Source of the DNA: Melastoma dodecandrum
Lineage: Eukaryota > Streptophyta > Magnoliopsida > Myrtales > Melastomataceae
Direction of reading: 5' to 3'
DNA length: 64,000 bases
Assembly: GCA_029817715.1 (NCBI GenBank)
Contig: JARUPY010000533.1
Location: 3,616,001 to 3,680,000 of the forward strand
A program made the position numbers and the translations under genes. Shown in pieces: positions 43,315 through 56,158 of this stretch (position 1 is the first letter of the stretch; every line of letters starts with the position of its first letter). The notes beneath the pieces are model-generated. The model ran no database searches. It was not told the DNA's origin and was given only the letters and a program-made list of their open reading frames with translations.

Positions 43315-46300
43315 ATGGACGCGGTCGTCGCGCGTCCGTCGCCGCCGCTACTCTCCCTTTCCTGCTCGCCCAATCCCGCGCCGCCGCGTGTCCTCTCGTT
43401 GCCGCTCCGGATCCCGCTCCCTTCCCCCTCATTCTCCTCCTCCTACTACTCCTGTTCTCATCCGATCGCCTCCCAGCGCGTCCGCGGCGGCCATGTACTC
43501 GCTGTCAACGGCGGCGGCGGCGGCACTCTCGTCATGGTAACTCTCTAATTGAGTCCTGCAATTTTGTGCGATTCTTAGGTACTTTGGTCGGGGGAAGGAA
43601 GGGGTTGTTTGTCTCCCGTGGCAGTTGCTTTTTGAATGACTTGCTTTAGATTTTGCGTTTTGGCTTGGATGAAGTTTGACTTTTGCTGTCTGGTTCGAGT
43701 TCAGATGACTGTTCAATCGTACTTTGCGAATTGACTACACAAGGCAGCCCTAATAGGATTCACAAGTTTTGTCTTATGAGTCTGATGCTGAAATAGATAG
43801 GAAGTTGTTGATGCGTGGTGTTGAATTTATGAGCCAATGCTCTTCATTTCAAGACTTCGATTTGATCATTTCAGCTGGATGTCCCTGAAAGTGATGTAAC
43901 ATAATGATTCAACTACAGATTTATTTAGCAAGGGAAAAATCTCGGCATGAAATGTCGAAAGGTATGACTTAAGGGTTACTTATAGGATTTCGTCACCTGA
44001 CTACAATTAGTCACATATGCTCGTAAGTAAATTTTCTAGACATACATGAGGAAGGCAAGAAATCTATATGGCATCTTTGATAACCCTAAGATGAAAGATC
44101 AAGGATTAAGAGGATGTGAGCCATCTATGTTTCGGGGTGGAATTTAGTGATGCGAGAATAAACGGCCACCCCTGTTGGAAGACCCATCCACCATAGCTAG
44201 GTGTCGTACCCGGGTCGACTCCGGATTAGTCGGAGCGAAGCCCCGAAAATCGGGCGGGCAACCAAACAAAATTCATCTGATTCTTTTTTCTTTTCTGTTT
44301 TCCTATCGCTGAAGAATCAGTTTCAGTACAGGTGATTATACCCTTGCTGGGATCTGACATTATCGACCTATATTAGTTAATCTTACATCGTTTTCATAGT
44401 CAAAAAACAATGCATATACGGTTGGTGATTTCATGACTAGAAAGGAGGACTTGCATATTGTAAAGCCCAATACTACTGTCGACGAAGGTACTTCCATTTT
44501 CTTTTTTATGAGAGTGATTTTAATTGTAGTTCCTGGAACATACTTTAATTGACTGTTTTCTTTTGTCAGCCCTTGAGATGCTCGTGGAAAACAGGATAAC
44601 TGGTTTTCCAGTAGTTGATGACGACTGGAAATTGGTATGTTTAGTATCAATATCAAATTTTCTTGGTTGGATGTGCTTCCTTTGGTTGCTTAAATCTGTT
44701 TGATTTAACTAAACTTGGGTTGCCCCATGTGTCATGGCTGTTAGAAATAGACATAAGCTTGGAACAAGAATCATATCTATTTAGAGCAGGCTGATATGTT
44801 TATCTTTTGGAACCTCTCAAGTCATGCTAAAAAAAGAGAATAAAATGGAATGGATTTACATAAGCTCAGCTGATTTAAAGCATTGCATTATGCCTTAAGC
44901 CTGTCATCACATCCTTACATTGGTTTCAGTATTTTTCTGTTTCAAGTAAGATTCTCCTCACTGTATTTACATTTGATGTTTTTGCAACTGTGATGTCATC
45001 TACACGTGAGAGAATGCTTATGAAAGGGCTTGTTCTGCAGGTTGGGCTAGTCTCAGATTATGATCTACTGGCCCTAGACACCATATCAGGTATTCTTTGG
45101 ACCCAGTTTTCTTAAGCATTCCTGGAGCTGTCTTTGATCTTTATACCATTACCATGAAAAAGGGTTTTGATTTTAGCAACAACAGCATAATTTTGTGAAA
45201 AAAATATTGCTGAAGATAACTTGTGGATTGGCTTTCGTTATGTCATGCCATGGCTGAACTTCATTGTCATGTTTTAGTGTCATTGACATTATGTTTGCAT
45301 AATAGTAACAAGTGGTTGCTAAAGTATCAGCTGTTAATTATCCTGATGCAACTTGTATGACTAGCGTATTTGCTTAGTTTCATCCTCTTCAGCTCAACTT
45401 GTCTATTATTGTTAAGGCTATATAGGGAGATGGTGAAATGTGGGCAATCTTAGAGTAGCCACCCTAATTCCCGGGGAATAAGTAAATTTCATGTTTCGCA
45501 AACTACTCCTTAGAGTTTTGGATTGACTTATTGCTACATCTGTTCGGTTATTTTCTTTTACTTGCTTCTGTCTGCAATTAAGCATTGATCTGTGAAGCAA
45601 CATTTCTACCATGTTTCTTCTGTGTTAATTTGTGGTACTACCGATGTTATGAGACAGGAAATCGAATTATGCTTTCATCGTGATTCTTGTTAACAAATGC
45701 ATCTGTCGTTACCACATGCTTTTTTATACTTCTACTTTTAAACTTGTTGACAATGTTATCTGATGATCTTCTCAATAATTCGTATAGGGGGTGGACGATC
45801 TGAGAACAACATGTTTCCTGAGGTTGCGAGTACATGGAAAGTGAGATACTATTCAACAGAAAATATTGTACATTGGATTTTTTTTTTGTTATTATTATGA
45901 TAGGTCTTTTTTTTCTTGGATAGGAAACTATGCTCAAAGTGATCATGGGAATTCAGCATATTTAATATCGGAACAGTTTTGATGGTTTTCTGTAGTTCAA
46001 AGACTACTATAGTTATTACTTTATACTATTCATTTGGAAATGAGTGATGGATAATAGAGAGGACGTTTTTCATATCGTGTTCGTGAGGGAGAGTTTCAAA
46101 ATTTTCATTCCTTTTCCTCCTTTCAATACCCTATTCTTTATATTTAGATCAGAACTTTTGTGCGATTGCAAAATTAACATTTATCAACAATGTAGACATT
46201 CAACGAGGTTCAGAAGCTGCTCAGTAAGACCAACGGCCAGGTGGTTGGTGATGTTATGACTCCAGCTCCAGTTGTTGTTCGGGAAAGTACAAACCTTGAG

Positions 46301-47071
46301 GATGCTGCCAGGTAATTCTGTAATAACAGTATTACTTATTGTGCTTTGTGCTTCTCTATTAAACTGCTGTCGCATTGTATCTTCAAAGAATGAAAATATC
46401 AAAACCTTGTATAGTATACGATTTTTTTCGTATCAGATCAATTCTAGACACCAAAGAAGGAATGGCGTGTGTCCTCAGACTAGAGGAGAAATCGAAAATC
46501 TCAATAGCGCTCATGAGAACATGTCACTTTTGAGAGTCATATTAGTCTCGTATTTTCAAACTCATGGTAGGAAAATGCTACGGAAAAACTTTTACCGTGG
46601 AGAGATGAGTGATGAGTGGTGCCACATCACAACCGTTGATTTCATCATAAGAAGGTTGAAAATTGTTTGACGGATGCCATCTTAGGGCTGTAATGCTCGA
46701 ACCATTTTTTTTCTAATAGAAGGTCTGATGCTGTTTGTATCTCTTAGTGAATGTATGTCCTGAATCACTACCAAAAAAATGTATGTCCTGAATCACTCCT
46801 TCCGCTCACGAGGTACTGGTTTATTGTGTGTGCACATGATTTTAGATTATTGCTCGAAACCAAATATCGGCGCCTTCCTGTCGTGGATGCCAACGGCAAG
46901 CTGGTTAGATATTCTAATCCCGTCATTTCATTATTTCAACTATCCGCATGACCTCGTTTAAGATGGCATGCTTCAGCCATGGGATTCGTTCCACAGGTTG
47001 GGATTATAACCAGAGGAAATGTTGTAAGGGCTGCCCTTCAAATAAAGCGAGAAAGCAAGAGGGACGGTTAG
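43315..47071 (+). CDS. CBSX: Plastid CBS-domain protein, CBSX1/CBSX2-like
   Basis: Eight exons: 43315-43536, 44400-44487, 44570-44634, 45041-45089, 45788-45840, 46196-46311, 46846-46903, 46997-47071, giving 726 nt (241 aa), all GT-AG. Residues 1-74 are Ser/Pro/Arg-rich, a chloroplast transit peptide. CBS domain 1 begins VGDFMTRKEDLHIVKP and includes GFPVVDDDWKLVGLVSDYDLLALD. CBS domain 2 begins VGDVMTPAPVVVRESTNL and includes RRLPVVDANGKLVGIITRGNVVRAAL. Arabidopsis CBSX1/2 bind adenylates and activate thioredoxins in the plastid ferredoxin-thioredoxin system. The frame starting at 43315 is chosen because it alone stays open to the splice site and joins exon 2 in phase. Intron 1 (863 bp) carries a GC-rich segment at about 44205-44260 that looks like a foreign repeat. 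Confidence 0.95.
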
Positions 47072-48369
47072 TTTGAGTAATAGATCCTCAGTGGAAGCTC
47101 TGCAGTGTGCAGGTATTCTTAATTATGACGATTTTGCACCTTGTGGATTGGAAACCGCAAAAAGGAATAACTTGCTTATCCGAAATTGAATCTTGGGGAG
47201 CTTCTGTATTAGTGGGTGAAGGTTCTTGTACAAGAGGATTATGAATCATGCCGTTGTTGATTGATACACGAAAAGAATGTAAATACATTATTTCCAATTT
47301 TCAAAAAATATGCTACGGGGATTTTCAGGCGAGATTGCGAATAGGAACAAAATTTGAACCAATCTTAAGCACAGGATTCGTCGATTAGGAAAACCCGCGA
47401 AAGATTTTACAGACAATAAGCAGATTATGACATGAACTTTCTCAGTCCGTGTTCGGACGATGCAGAGGACAGAGAGTGGAGGGCGTTACAACTCCCCCGA
47501 CCACCAGATGCGTCTCAAATCTCTTGATCGTGAATGAGTGAGGACATCAATCTAGTGTGGAGGCCGAGGAAACGGTTGTACGGACTCAAAACAGGCCTTG
47601 TGGACAATGGAATCGTGAATTAACATCTTCATCTAGTAGCGTTTGGCTTCCAGCAGTTGGGGATGGTTCCCTATGTTGAGGAATAGGGTGGTGGCAGGTT
47701 TCAACAGTCGAGTTATGTCGTCCCTACTTTAAGAGACCTGGGAAACCCAAGGTACGTTCTTGGCCACGAGGTATCAGAACGTGAGAGAACTTGCTGAGGC
47801 CGAATTATGCGCCCTTGATACCATACCAGAAAGCATCCCAGGTTGGATGGAGCATCCATCATGTAGGGGCAGACTCGTCTTATCTGGGAGTTAAGCAGCC
47901 CATATATTACACATGCAGTTGGATATTCTGTCATAGTTCATGGACAAGCCTCCGTTGCAACACCGGAATGCTGCGAGTGTGAGCAAGGAAATGACACCAG
48001 GGAAGGATAATCGTGCAGAAGAGAGGGAAGATCAGCGAGACAAGAGAGGGGTGGGGCCTCCTTTCCAAGTGGACTTGTATATAGATAGGTTGGATGGTAA
48101 ATTTGGGTTAGGATGTTAGAATTAGAGGTTGTAATAAAATAAACAAAAGGCCGGTTGGGGGGGGGAGGGAGGGCAGGGGGTGGGTGTTTCAATATACTTA
48201 TGACTATTCTTTGCTTCATTTTCCAAGAAAGAAGCGGGGGGAGGAGATGAGTGAGAGCATCCAACACCTTCGACGGCCTCCCCACGTCCAGATGCAGATC
48301 TGATGCGTCCCTGAATCTCTCTCTACATCCCCGGGCAGTCGCGACGATCCAAAGCCAACCTCCCTCGCG
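47072..48369. other. Intergenic spacer before the TNL gene
   Basis: A G-rich run lies at about 48155-48185 and a possible TATA (gtatatagat) at about 48075. ORFs on either strand have no recognisable domain. Confidence 0.45.
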
Positions 48370-51300
48370 ATGCTGCCTGTTCTTGCCCTCCTTGCCTTCA
48401 GCCTCTTCGTGCTGGCAGTCATCGGCCTTCGATTTCACAATTTACGGAGGAACGTGAGGCTCCCTTCATTGACGACGCCAACGGCAGAGGCTGAGACGCG
48501 ACCCGGCCCCTCAACTTCTGCGGATCTTGAACAGAGTTCGGGAGGAGGGAGAAGATTTCCTAAAGGGCGAGAGCAGGGGAGCTTCCATGTTTTCCTCAGT
48601 TTCCGTGGCCCAGATGTTCGCAGCACCTTCCTCGGCCACCTCTATGATGCCTTTGTCAGGGAAGGGATACGCGCCTACATCGACGACGAGGAGCTCAGGA
48701 AAGGAGAGGAGATCGACAGCTCGCTGATGGGGGCCATCGAGGACTCGCGTATTGCCGTTGTCCTGTTGTCCAAGGACTATGCAGCCTCCCGGTGGTGCTT
48801 GGATGAGCTGGCAAAGATCATGGACCGTAGGAAGGAAGAGAAAATCGCGGTGAAGCCGGTGTTCTACAGGGTGGATCCTAGGGAAGTGAGGACGCCGAGG
48901 GAAAGCTTTGCCAAGGCGCTCAACGCACACGAGGCCAAGCTTGGGAAGAACTCAGAAAAGGTGAAGAATTGGAGGAAAGCTCTTTTCGAAGTCGGTAGCT
49001 TGTCCGGTTGGCACTTGGATGATAAAGGGTATGTGACTTCCCCTTTCCACTCCGTGGTGTAGCCTGCAACTCCGATCTGCACATGACATACGCCGTTTTT
49101 CCTGCCTTTTATGGTTGTGCTGTGAATAGACTTCTTTTTCATCGAAGCTCTCGTTCTTTTTCTAACAGACATGAAGCAGAGCTAGTCAGGAGCATTGTTA
49201 AGGATGTAAATCTCATATTAGATCGCCCGCGACTAGATGTCGCTAAGTACCCTGTGGGGATCGAAGCTCGAGTGAAACAGATCAAGGATCTGCTCTGTTT
49301 GGAGTCAGAGAAAGTCCTTTTTGTAGGACTTTGGGGAATGGGTGGTGTTGGAAAGACGACTCTCGCTAAAGCTGTCTTTAATGCCATTGCTGATCAATAT
49401 GAGGGATGCGCGTTTCTGCAGAACGTAAGAGAAGAGTCTATCAATCCCAGTGTTGGCCTCACTAAGTTGCAAGAGAAGCTGTTGTCGGAGGTGCTACGTC
49501 GACAGGACGTGAAGGTTTCAAGCACTGCTGGTGGAATCAGCTTGATCGAAGACAGACTTTCTAGTAAGAAGGTTCTTCTGTTGCTCGACGATGTCAGCGA
49601 CTCTGAGCAACTTAATGCACTGGCCGGAGGACTGCATTGGTTCGGCAGCAGAAGTAGGATTCTGATCACCACGAGGGACAGCGCCTTGCTCACGGTTTGT
49701 AATGAGTACTTAGTTCATAAGGTTGAAGAATTGCCTCCTGAGGAGGCGTTACAGCTCTTCAGTCGACATGCTTTCGTCGAGAGTAATAAACCCAGTGTTA
49801 CAATGGATCTAGTCGATCGTTGCTTGCACTATGCGCAAGGCCTTCCTTTAGCTCTGGCGGTGTTGGGTTCTTTATTACGAAATCGTCCGGAGCATCATTG
49901 GATAAGCACTTTGAAAAAGCTTGCAGAAAGTCCTGCTAAAGACATCGACAAAGTGCTTAGAATAAGCTTTGACGGATTGGAGCGCAATGAGAGGGAGATC
50001 TTTCTCGACATCGCTTGTTTCTTCAAGGGCTTAGGTCAAGATTACATAGAAAATGTTATCAATGCAAGTGGCTTTGAAGCATCGCTTGGAATAGAGATTC
50101 TTATTGAGAGATGTCTCATAACCATCGATGGGTATACCATTCAGGGTGCCAGGCAAGTACAGATGCATGACTTGCTTCAGCTAACTGGTAAAAATATAGT
50201 CTGCGAGAAATTCCCAGATGAACCGGAAAGCCGGAGCCGGCTATGGGACTATGAACATGTCCTTGACGTGCTATCAAATGGAGCAGTAAGATTATATGCT
50301 TCGATTTGAGTGAAGTTCGTGTACTAATATTTCAGATCGGGTTTTCTGATATTGGGATATCTTTTTTTTTGTAGGGAACCAATGCCATAAAAGCTATAGT
50401 AGTGCGACTGGGTAATCCAACAAGAATTCAAATTGATGCTGACATACTGGCCAAATTCAGGAAGTTAAGACTGCTTATCATGCACAAGGTAACATACAAT
50501 GGTGATCCCATCAATTTTCCAAGCAGCTTGTGCTGGTTGGAGTGGCTCGGATACTCATCATCGACTTTTGTATTCAGCCCCAGTACAGCATTCAAGGTAT
50601 CAATTTTGAGTTGTTTTGTAAGCTTTCATGTGATATGTGGTAGATTACTACCAGCTGATCCGATCTGATCTAATTTGTTTCGCAGAATATGAGGCATATC
50701 AGTCTCGAACGATGCCAGAGGGTGATTGAAATCCCTGACTTGTCATCGTGCCCAAATTTGGAGACTTTGAAATTTTCCAATTGCACGGGGTTGGTGAAGG
50801 TGGATAACTCTGTCGGATATCTTGAGAAGTTGGTCAGATTGTCCTTAGGTGGGTGCGGAAACCTTTTGAAACTTCCAGATGAGCTGCACTGGAGATCTCT
50901 CGAAACTTTAACGCTTGCGGGCTGCTGCAAACTGGAAATGTTTCCTGAGGTTATGGTGAAAATGGAAAGTTTCGAGAAACTTCGGTTGCAAAGAACTGCA
51001 ATTAAAGAACTTCCTGCGTCAGTTGTTAATCTCGTGTCAGTGAAAAGCATAGACTTATCATTTTGTTCAAACCTCATAACAGTTCCATGTAGCATCTATG
51101 GTTTGCGAAACCTCGAGTCCTTGGACCTCCGGGGATGCTGGAGCCTGGAAGAGTTTCCTCGGCAAAATGAGTGCTCGACTGGTCCAGCTGGAAGCATCGG
51201 TTTTCCTAGCCTTTTATGTTTAAAACTGAGCCGGTGCAATTTGCAAGAAGTGGAGTTCCTTGACAGTGTCAATTGCTTCCCAAAGATGTCAGAATTGTCC

Positions 51301-52214
51301 CTCTCGGAGAATGAAATGATTATCAAGATTCCTTCCCTTAGTAACTTCGAGAATTTGGAGAAACTTTATATCGATGGATGCAGGCGATTACAAGAAATAA
51401 ATGGATTGCCTTGTCATTTACGTGTACTGACTGCAAATGGGTGTGGATCACTTGGAAGAATCCAGGGCTTATCCCGAAGTTGCATTTGCAATTTTGATGA
51501 GATCGACTTGTCTTCTTGTCTCGAGTTAGCCAACCAGGGAATTCATATGGCCAGTGTCCTTCCGTTCAAGGTTATAGCCTTTCTTTTTCGTTTTTGTTTC
51601 ACTTCCACTTTGCTGCGAGGAATTGTGTTCTAATTTGTATCTTCCAACAGGAAGCTCGTAAGCTCAGGCCTGATGCCAACTTTGCCTTCACTGGAACAGA
51701 GCTGCCAGATTGGCTCCAGCAAAGTAACTTCCCCGACTCCATTTCGTTCCTCATCCCTTCGGACATGGCTGATAACCTCATAGGAATCATATCATGCGGT
51801 GTTTTTGACCTGCAAGATGGCGCCACGGATAGCCAGTTTATCTGCTTTATTGAGATGTTCATTGACGATGAGAGGGTGCATGCCTATGGGAATAATTCCT
51901 TATCGATAGAATGTGCATCAGGAGTGGTGCTGCTCCGATCTGTGGACAGGTATCACAGCCGCGACGTGTCACAGTTGGATGAGCTGCTGAGAAAGAATGA
52001 TCGGGACCATTTCTTAGCATCTCTTGTATTCTCGACAACTGATGGTGGACTAGTTAGGAAGTGTGGGTTCCGTCTGATATGCAAGGGGGAAGAAGATAAG
52101 CTGCGAGACGTGCAACTGTTAGACCGGCTGGATATCCCAGCGGAGGAAGGACACCAACCAGATTCACGAGGAACAGATGAACACGAGAAGGAAAACCTGC
52201 CCTTGGTAGATTGA
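48370..52214 (+). CDS. TIR-NBS-LRR resistance protein with N-terminal membrane segment
   Basis: Complete gene: exons 48370-49028, 49169-50285, 50375-50596, 50686-51570, 51651-52214, 1148 aa, all GT-AG and in phase. Residues about 3-21 (LPVLALLAFSLFVLAVIGL) form a hydrophobic segment followed by RFHNLRR, a likely signal anchor. The TIR domain is at about 70-220 (FHVFLSFRGPDVRSTF; WCLDELAKIM with the NADase-type Glu). NB-ARC has P-loop GMGGVGKTT, kinase-2 LLLLDDVSD, GSRSRILITTRD, GLPLALAVLG, IFLDIACFFKG and a canonical MHDLLQ. About 10-12 degenerate LRRs follow (for example SVKSIDLSFCSNLITVP). The last exon is a C-JID-type post-LRR domain (FTGTELPDWLQQSNFPDSIS). All NB-ARC motifs are intact, so a working immune receptor is expected; the effector is unknown. 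Confidence 0.95.
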
Positions 52215-53477
52215 TCCGATGCTATTGTCTGAGCAGGCTAACACCTCTTCTTGACTGGCTTGAGTCCAAAGTGGCCAAGACTTTTTCCAGTGATCCCAGG
52301 CAATTGAGGACTCCTTGTTTTGATGTTCGAAATCAGATAAACAGTTGAAAATGAACAGAACTGTGTTTTGTAAGCATAGTTGACACACCAGGATGCATCT
52401 TATCTCAGCAGTATCACGAGGGATACCATTTCTGGTTCGCTGAAAGGGGAACAGAGGAGAAAACCATCCGGCCAATGGCCACTGTAAGAAAATCTTTACG
52501 ATTTAGATCATCGAGAGAGATTTATATCAAAGTAAACTCGCACAAAGGAGGCGATAAACATAACTAGATCGTCTATCTCGACCAGACAAGGACTAGCAAC
52601 ACACGATGTCTGATCTGAAAACAACAAAGAGGATAGCTTTTATTCTAAACTCCCCTCCACACGAGGAATGATATGAAAATCCTGGAAAAGCAAGGCGCTA
52701 CCCATCAATTGACCTTTCCCTTCTTTCTCCCGGAATAATCTTCCTCATGACATGATCCGAAGTCATAAGCCATTTCATCCCGGTCGCCATCACAATTTTC
52801 TTTTGGACCCGTTTGGAGACCGTCTCGCTCTTGCCGGTGAACAGCGCACAACTCCTCCTTGCATTTAAGTCGGAGATGCTCACTGTAAGAGAGATAGAGA
52901 AAGGGCTTTGTACAAAAATACCGTTTTTTTTTTAAATTACGAAATACGAATCAGCCAACAAATCACCCTCATATCGTAACACTGGCCCTGTGGTTGCCAT
53001 CAGAGTGGTCATTGGTTTACCATCTAACTTCCCTACTTTATCTCACAAATCTCTGACATACTTTTCTTGACAAGGATGTAATGATTCTCTTTGTCTAGTT
53101 ACTTGAAATTCTCACCTCTACAATCAGATCGAAATGTAATGATACTATGTCTATCTTTTTCAAGTGTCTCTTTTTGTATGTCCTGGACCGCTTTGATATT
53201 ATATAGAAACATTATTGTTTGACTTAAAAATTGCATCGTTATACATTATATAATTTAAACAATCATGACATGTGGCTTGCTCTCGGAATCGACATCCCAT
53301 TAATTTGTAGAATCGGCGATGACAGAAGCCAAAAGTAAACGACACAAGAAGAGAACGACTAAAACGAAACCAAGTTGCCCCATTCTCAGACTCCCATCCT
53401 CTCTTTCGCGTGCTTTCTATCGGAGAGGAAACAAGAGTCACTACCAAACCAAGAAGTTTAAATGCTGTATTTACTTG
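52215..53477. other. Intergenic spacer after the TNL gene
   Basis: Includes the TNL 3' UTR. A short minus-strand ORF (52698-52883) has no known domain. The rest is AT-rich, and no RNA gene was recognised. Confidence 0.45.
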
Positions 53478-54340
53478 GAGTTTTGTTCAAATATGACGTT
53501 GGTTCCCAAATTATTTCGTCAAATGACCTCTTAAATTTAGAAATTCCTCAACTAACCTGGTGAAATCAACTTTACAAAGGCCGACTAAGGAAGTCGGCCT
53601 TTGTAAAACCGACTTTTACAAAGACCGACTTCATACCATCCTTTACTCATGCATGAAATCGGTCTTTGTAAGGCCGACTTCCAAACACTTAAATAAAAAA
53701 ACGCCAACTTCACATTGTAAGGCCGACTTTCATAAGGCAATAAGGAAGTCGGCTTTACAAAAGCCGACTCCTTCCAACTTAAAAAAAAAAACTTTTATTC
53801 ATAATTTTTAAAGGTGATGATGATAGGATGAATGGATGCTTGAGGGGAAAAAAAAGGAAGGGGAGGTTGTCGTCATCTGGGTGTCAACAATTAATGTATG
53901 GTCGTCTTTTTACAGAGAGAGACATTTGCGTCTCTCTTGTAATGATGATGCAGACAAAACAGAACAGGGCACATAGTTCAGTTGCCTTCTTCTTCTGGGT
54001 AAATCAAATATATATAAGGAAAAGATCTTGGCAAATAGGGACGATGACTCGAAATGAATAATATAAATACGTGTTAAAAGTTTTTTTTAATGTTGGAAAG
54101 AGTCGGCCTTTGTAAGGTCGATTTTTTTGTTGCCTTATGGAAGTCGGCCTTACAAAGATATGTGAAGTTGGCGGTTTTTAATTTAAGTGCATGGAAGTCG
54201 GTTTTTCAAACTGATTTCGCTTCTGCTATAGGGAAATCGGCCTTATTGAAGTCGGCCTTTGTAAGGCCAAAATTTACAAACTGAGGAGGGGCATTTGACG
54301 AAATAAATTGAAAACCAAAGGTGATATTGAAACAGAACTC
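53478..54340. mobile_element. Long foldback (inverted-repeat) element with internal motif arrays
   Basis: The left arm (53478-about 53815) and right arm (about 54060-54340) are imperfect reverse complements. The outer ends pair gttttgtt..ttatttcgtcaaatg with its complement near 54290-54340, and the inner ends pair ccgactccttccaac with its complement near 54092-54106. Within the arms a short unit like aagtcggcctttgtaagg recurs many times in both orientations. The loop is about 250 bp. It resembles a foldback element or large MITE. No transposase is present, and a target duplication was not identified with certainty. Confidence 0.8.
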
Positions 54341-54760
54341 TATTTACGTGGGTCTATCCTATTACTTTGTCCATACTTTTTCATTCACAAAGAGATACAA
54401 ACTTGGGCCACAAGAAAAGAAAGGTGAGGACAACCCAAAAAGCCTGGGCTTCATTTCAACGCCAAGTTTTAACAGATACCGAATATCATCCCTCCATTTA
54501 AGCGACAAAAGTCAACGCCACGGGACTCTCTAGCGAGATCTACGCCGTTCATTTTTGCCATTGACGTCGTACCAGAAGGGAAATAATAATAATAAATCCA
54601 TCAGGGGAGGTATGCATGAATATCGATATAACTAGACAAGAGACGGGAGGGGGATAAAATAAAAGGACATTCTTCCTCCGTCGACGACCACTACCACTCT
54701 CGGCCGACCGTGTCCGAAATCAAAGCCTCTTCTTTCGTAGGTTGTCGGGAAAAAAAGGAG

Positions 54761-56158
54761 ATGTCGGGCATAGCGAGAGGTCGGCTTATGGAAGAGCGCA
54801 AGGCATGGCGCAAGAATCACCGCCACGTACTGATTTCTTCTTCTTTTCTCTGTTTTTATAATTTGCTGCCACCCGGGGGGGGGGGGGGGGGTTCGTTTGG
54901 TGGCGTTGGTTTTGGTTGATTTGGGGAATTTTTTTAGGGTTTCGTGGCGAAGCCGGAGACGTCGCCTGACGGGAACGTCAATTTAATGATCTGGCATTGC
55001 ATTGTCCCTGGCAAGCCTGGGGTAAGTTTTTCTCGTCGTGTTTCCCTTTTTTTGTTTTGCTAGTAAAGCAGTGGCCGTTTTTGCTGTTACTCTGTTTAGG
55101 GATCAGGTTTTGGAGTGTTTTTTTTTTATTTTTTTTTTGGGGGGGGGAGGGGGGTTGTGGATCAGGTCAAACAGCTGGTGAGTTTAGAGCTATTGATTTT
55201 GGTGAAATTGTGGCTGAATATGGGATTGGAGGCTCCATTGGTCCATCAGATGCCGTGGCTTTTGGGTAGCATAGTGTGCAATTCGAATTTGGTAATACTT
55301 TTTTTTTTTTGGTAATTGGGGAAGATTCCTTTTGGTCATGGAGATGAGCAACGCCTTATTAACTGTGAAGCAAGAGGCTGATGTTAATGTGGCGGTTGTG
55401 AAGTGATTGATTGCAAGGATGCGGAAGCAGTAATCTTCTTTTTTGTACTAGCTTTTTTTCGATTCACAATACCAAAGCACAATTTTTACACGTGGGAGGG
55501 CTCTTTCTTGTGTCCAGATCTTCCTGAATTTGGTTTGGTGCTTTTCTATTTTATTTTTGCAGACGGATTGGGAAGGCGGTTTCTTCCCTCTCACCCTCAA
55601 TTTCAGCGAAGATTACCCGAGCAAGCCTCCAAAGTGCAGGTTTCCAGCAGGGTTCTTCCATCCAAATGTCTACCCGTCTGGGACGGTTTGCTTGTCCATT
55701 CTCAACGAGGATAGCGTGAGTACCTGTCCCCTGTTACACAATTGGCTTGCAGTCTGCTGGAGACATTGCATAGGTAGATTAGATTATGTTTGCGAAACGT
55801 TGCAGGGATGGAGACCGGCCATCACAGTAAGACAGATTCTTGTGGGCATTCAGGACTTGCTTGACCAGCCGAATCCTGCTGATCCTGCTCAGACCGAAGG
55901 TTATCACCTTTTCATCCAGGTAAATTTCTCGCCTTCTGAATGATTTTTCCAGGGTTGACATACTCTACAAACGGTCCAAAAAGTACCTTATTTCCAGCAT
56001 TCATTCTGGATCAATCAACTCCCCTGCCGGAATGGTCACACCTGACCTACCGAAAATGATAATATTTGCCAACATCCTAATATTTATGTTGTCAGGATCT
56101 AATAGAGTACAGGAAGAGGGTGTGGCAACAGGCCAGGCAGTATCCCAATAAGATCTAG
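54761..56158 (+). CDS. SCE1: SUMO-conjugating enzyme E2 (UBC9 homolog)
   Basis: Five exons: 54761-54826, 54938-55021, 55563-55715, 55806-55919, 56096-56158, 480 nt, 159 aa, the family length. The N-terminal helix is [16 protein letters not shown]. The E2 core has [20 protein letters not shown], the HPN motif ([10 protein letters not shown]) and the active-site Cys in [11 protein letters not shown], then [18 protein letters not shown]. It accepts SUMO from the SAE1/SAE2 E1 enzyme and passes it to lysines of target proteins in nucleus and cytosol. The ATG at 54761 gives the conserved MSGIARGRL start. Intron 2 (541 bp) contains T- and G-runs. Small differences from other plants ([18 protein letters not shown]) appear neutral. 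Expected to be expressed broadly. Confidence 0.97.

Noticed and set aside
43308..43649. Alternative reading frame at the CBSX 5' exon
   Set aside because: It does not join exon 2 in phase. The frame from 43315 does, and gives a normal transit peptide.
53560..53780. CRISPR-like or telomere-like motif array
   Set aside because: The motif occurs in both orientations at irregular spacing and belongs to an inverted-repeat element.
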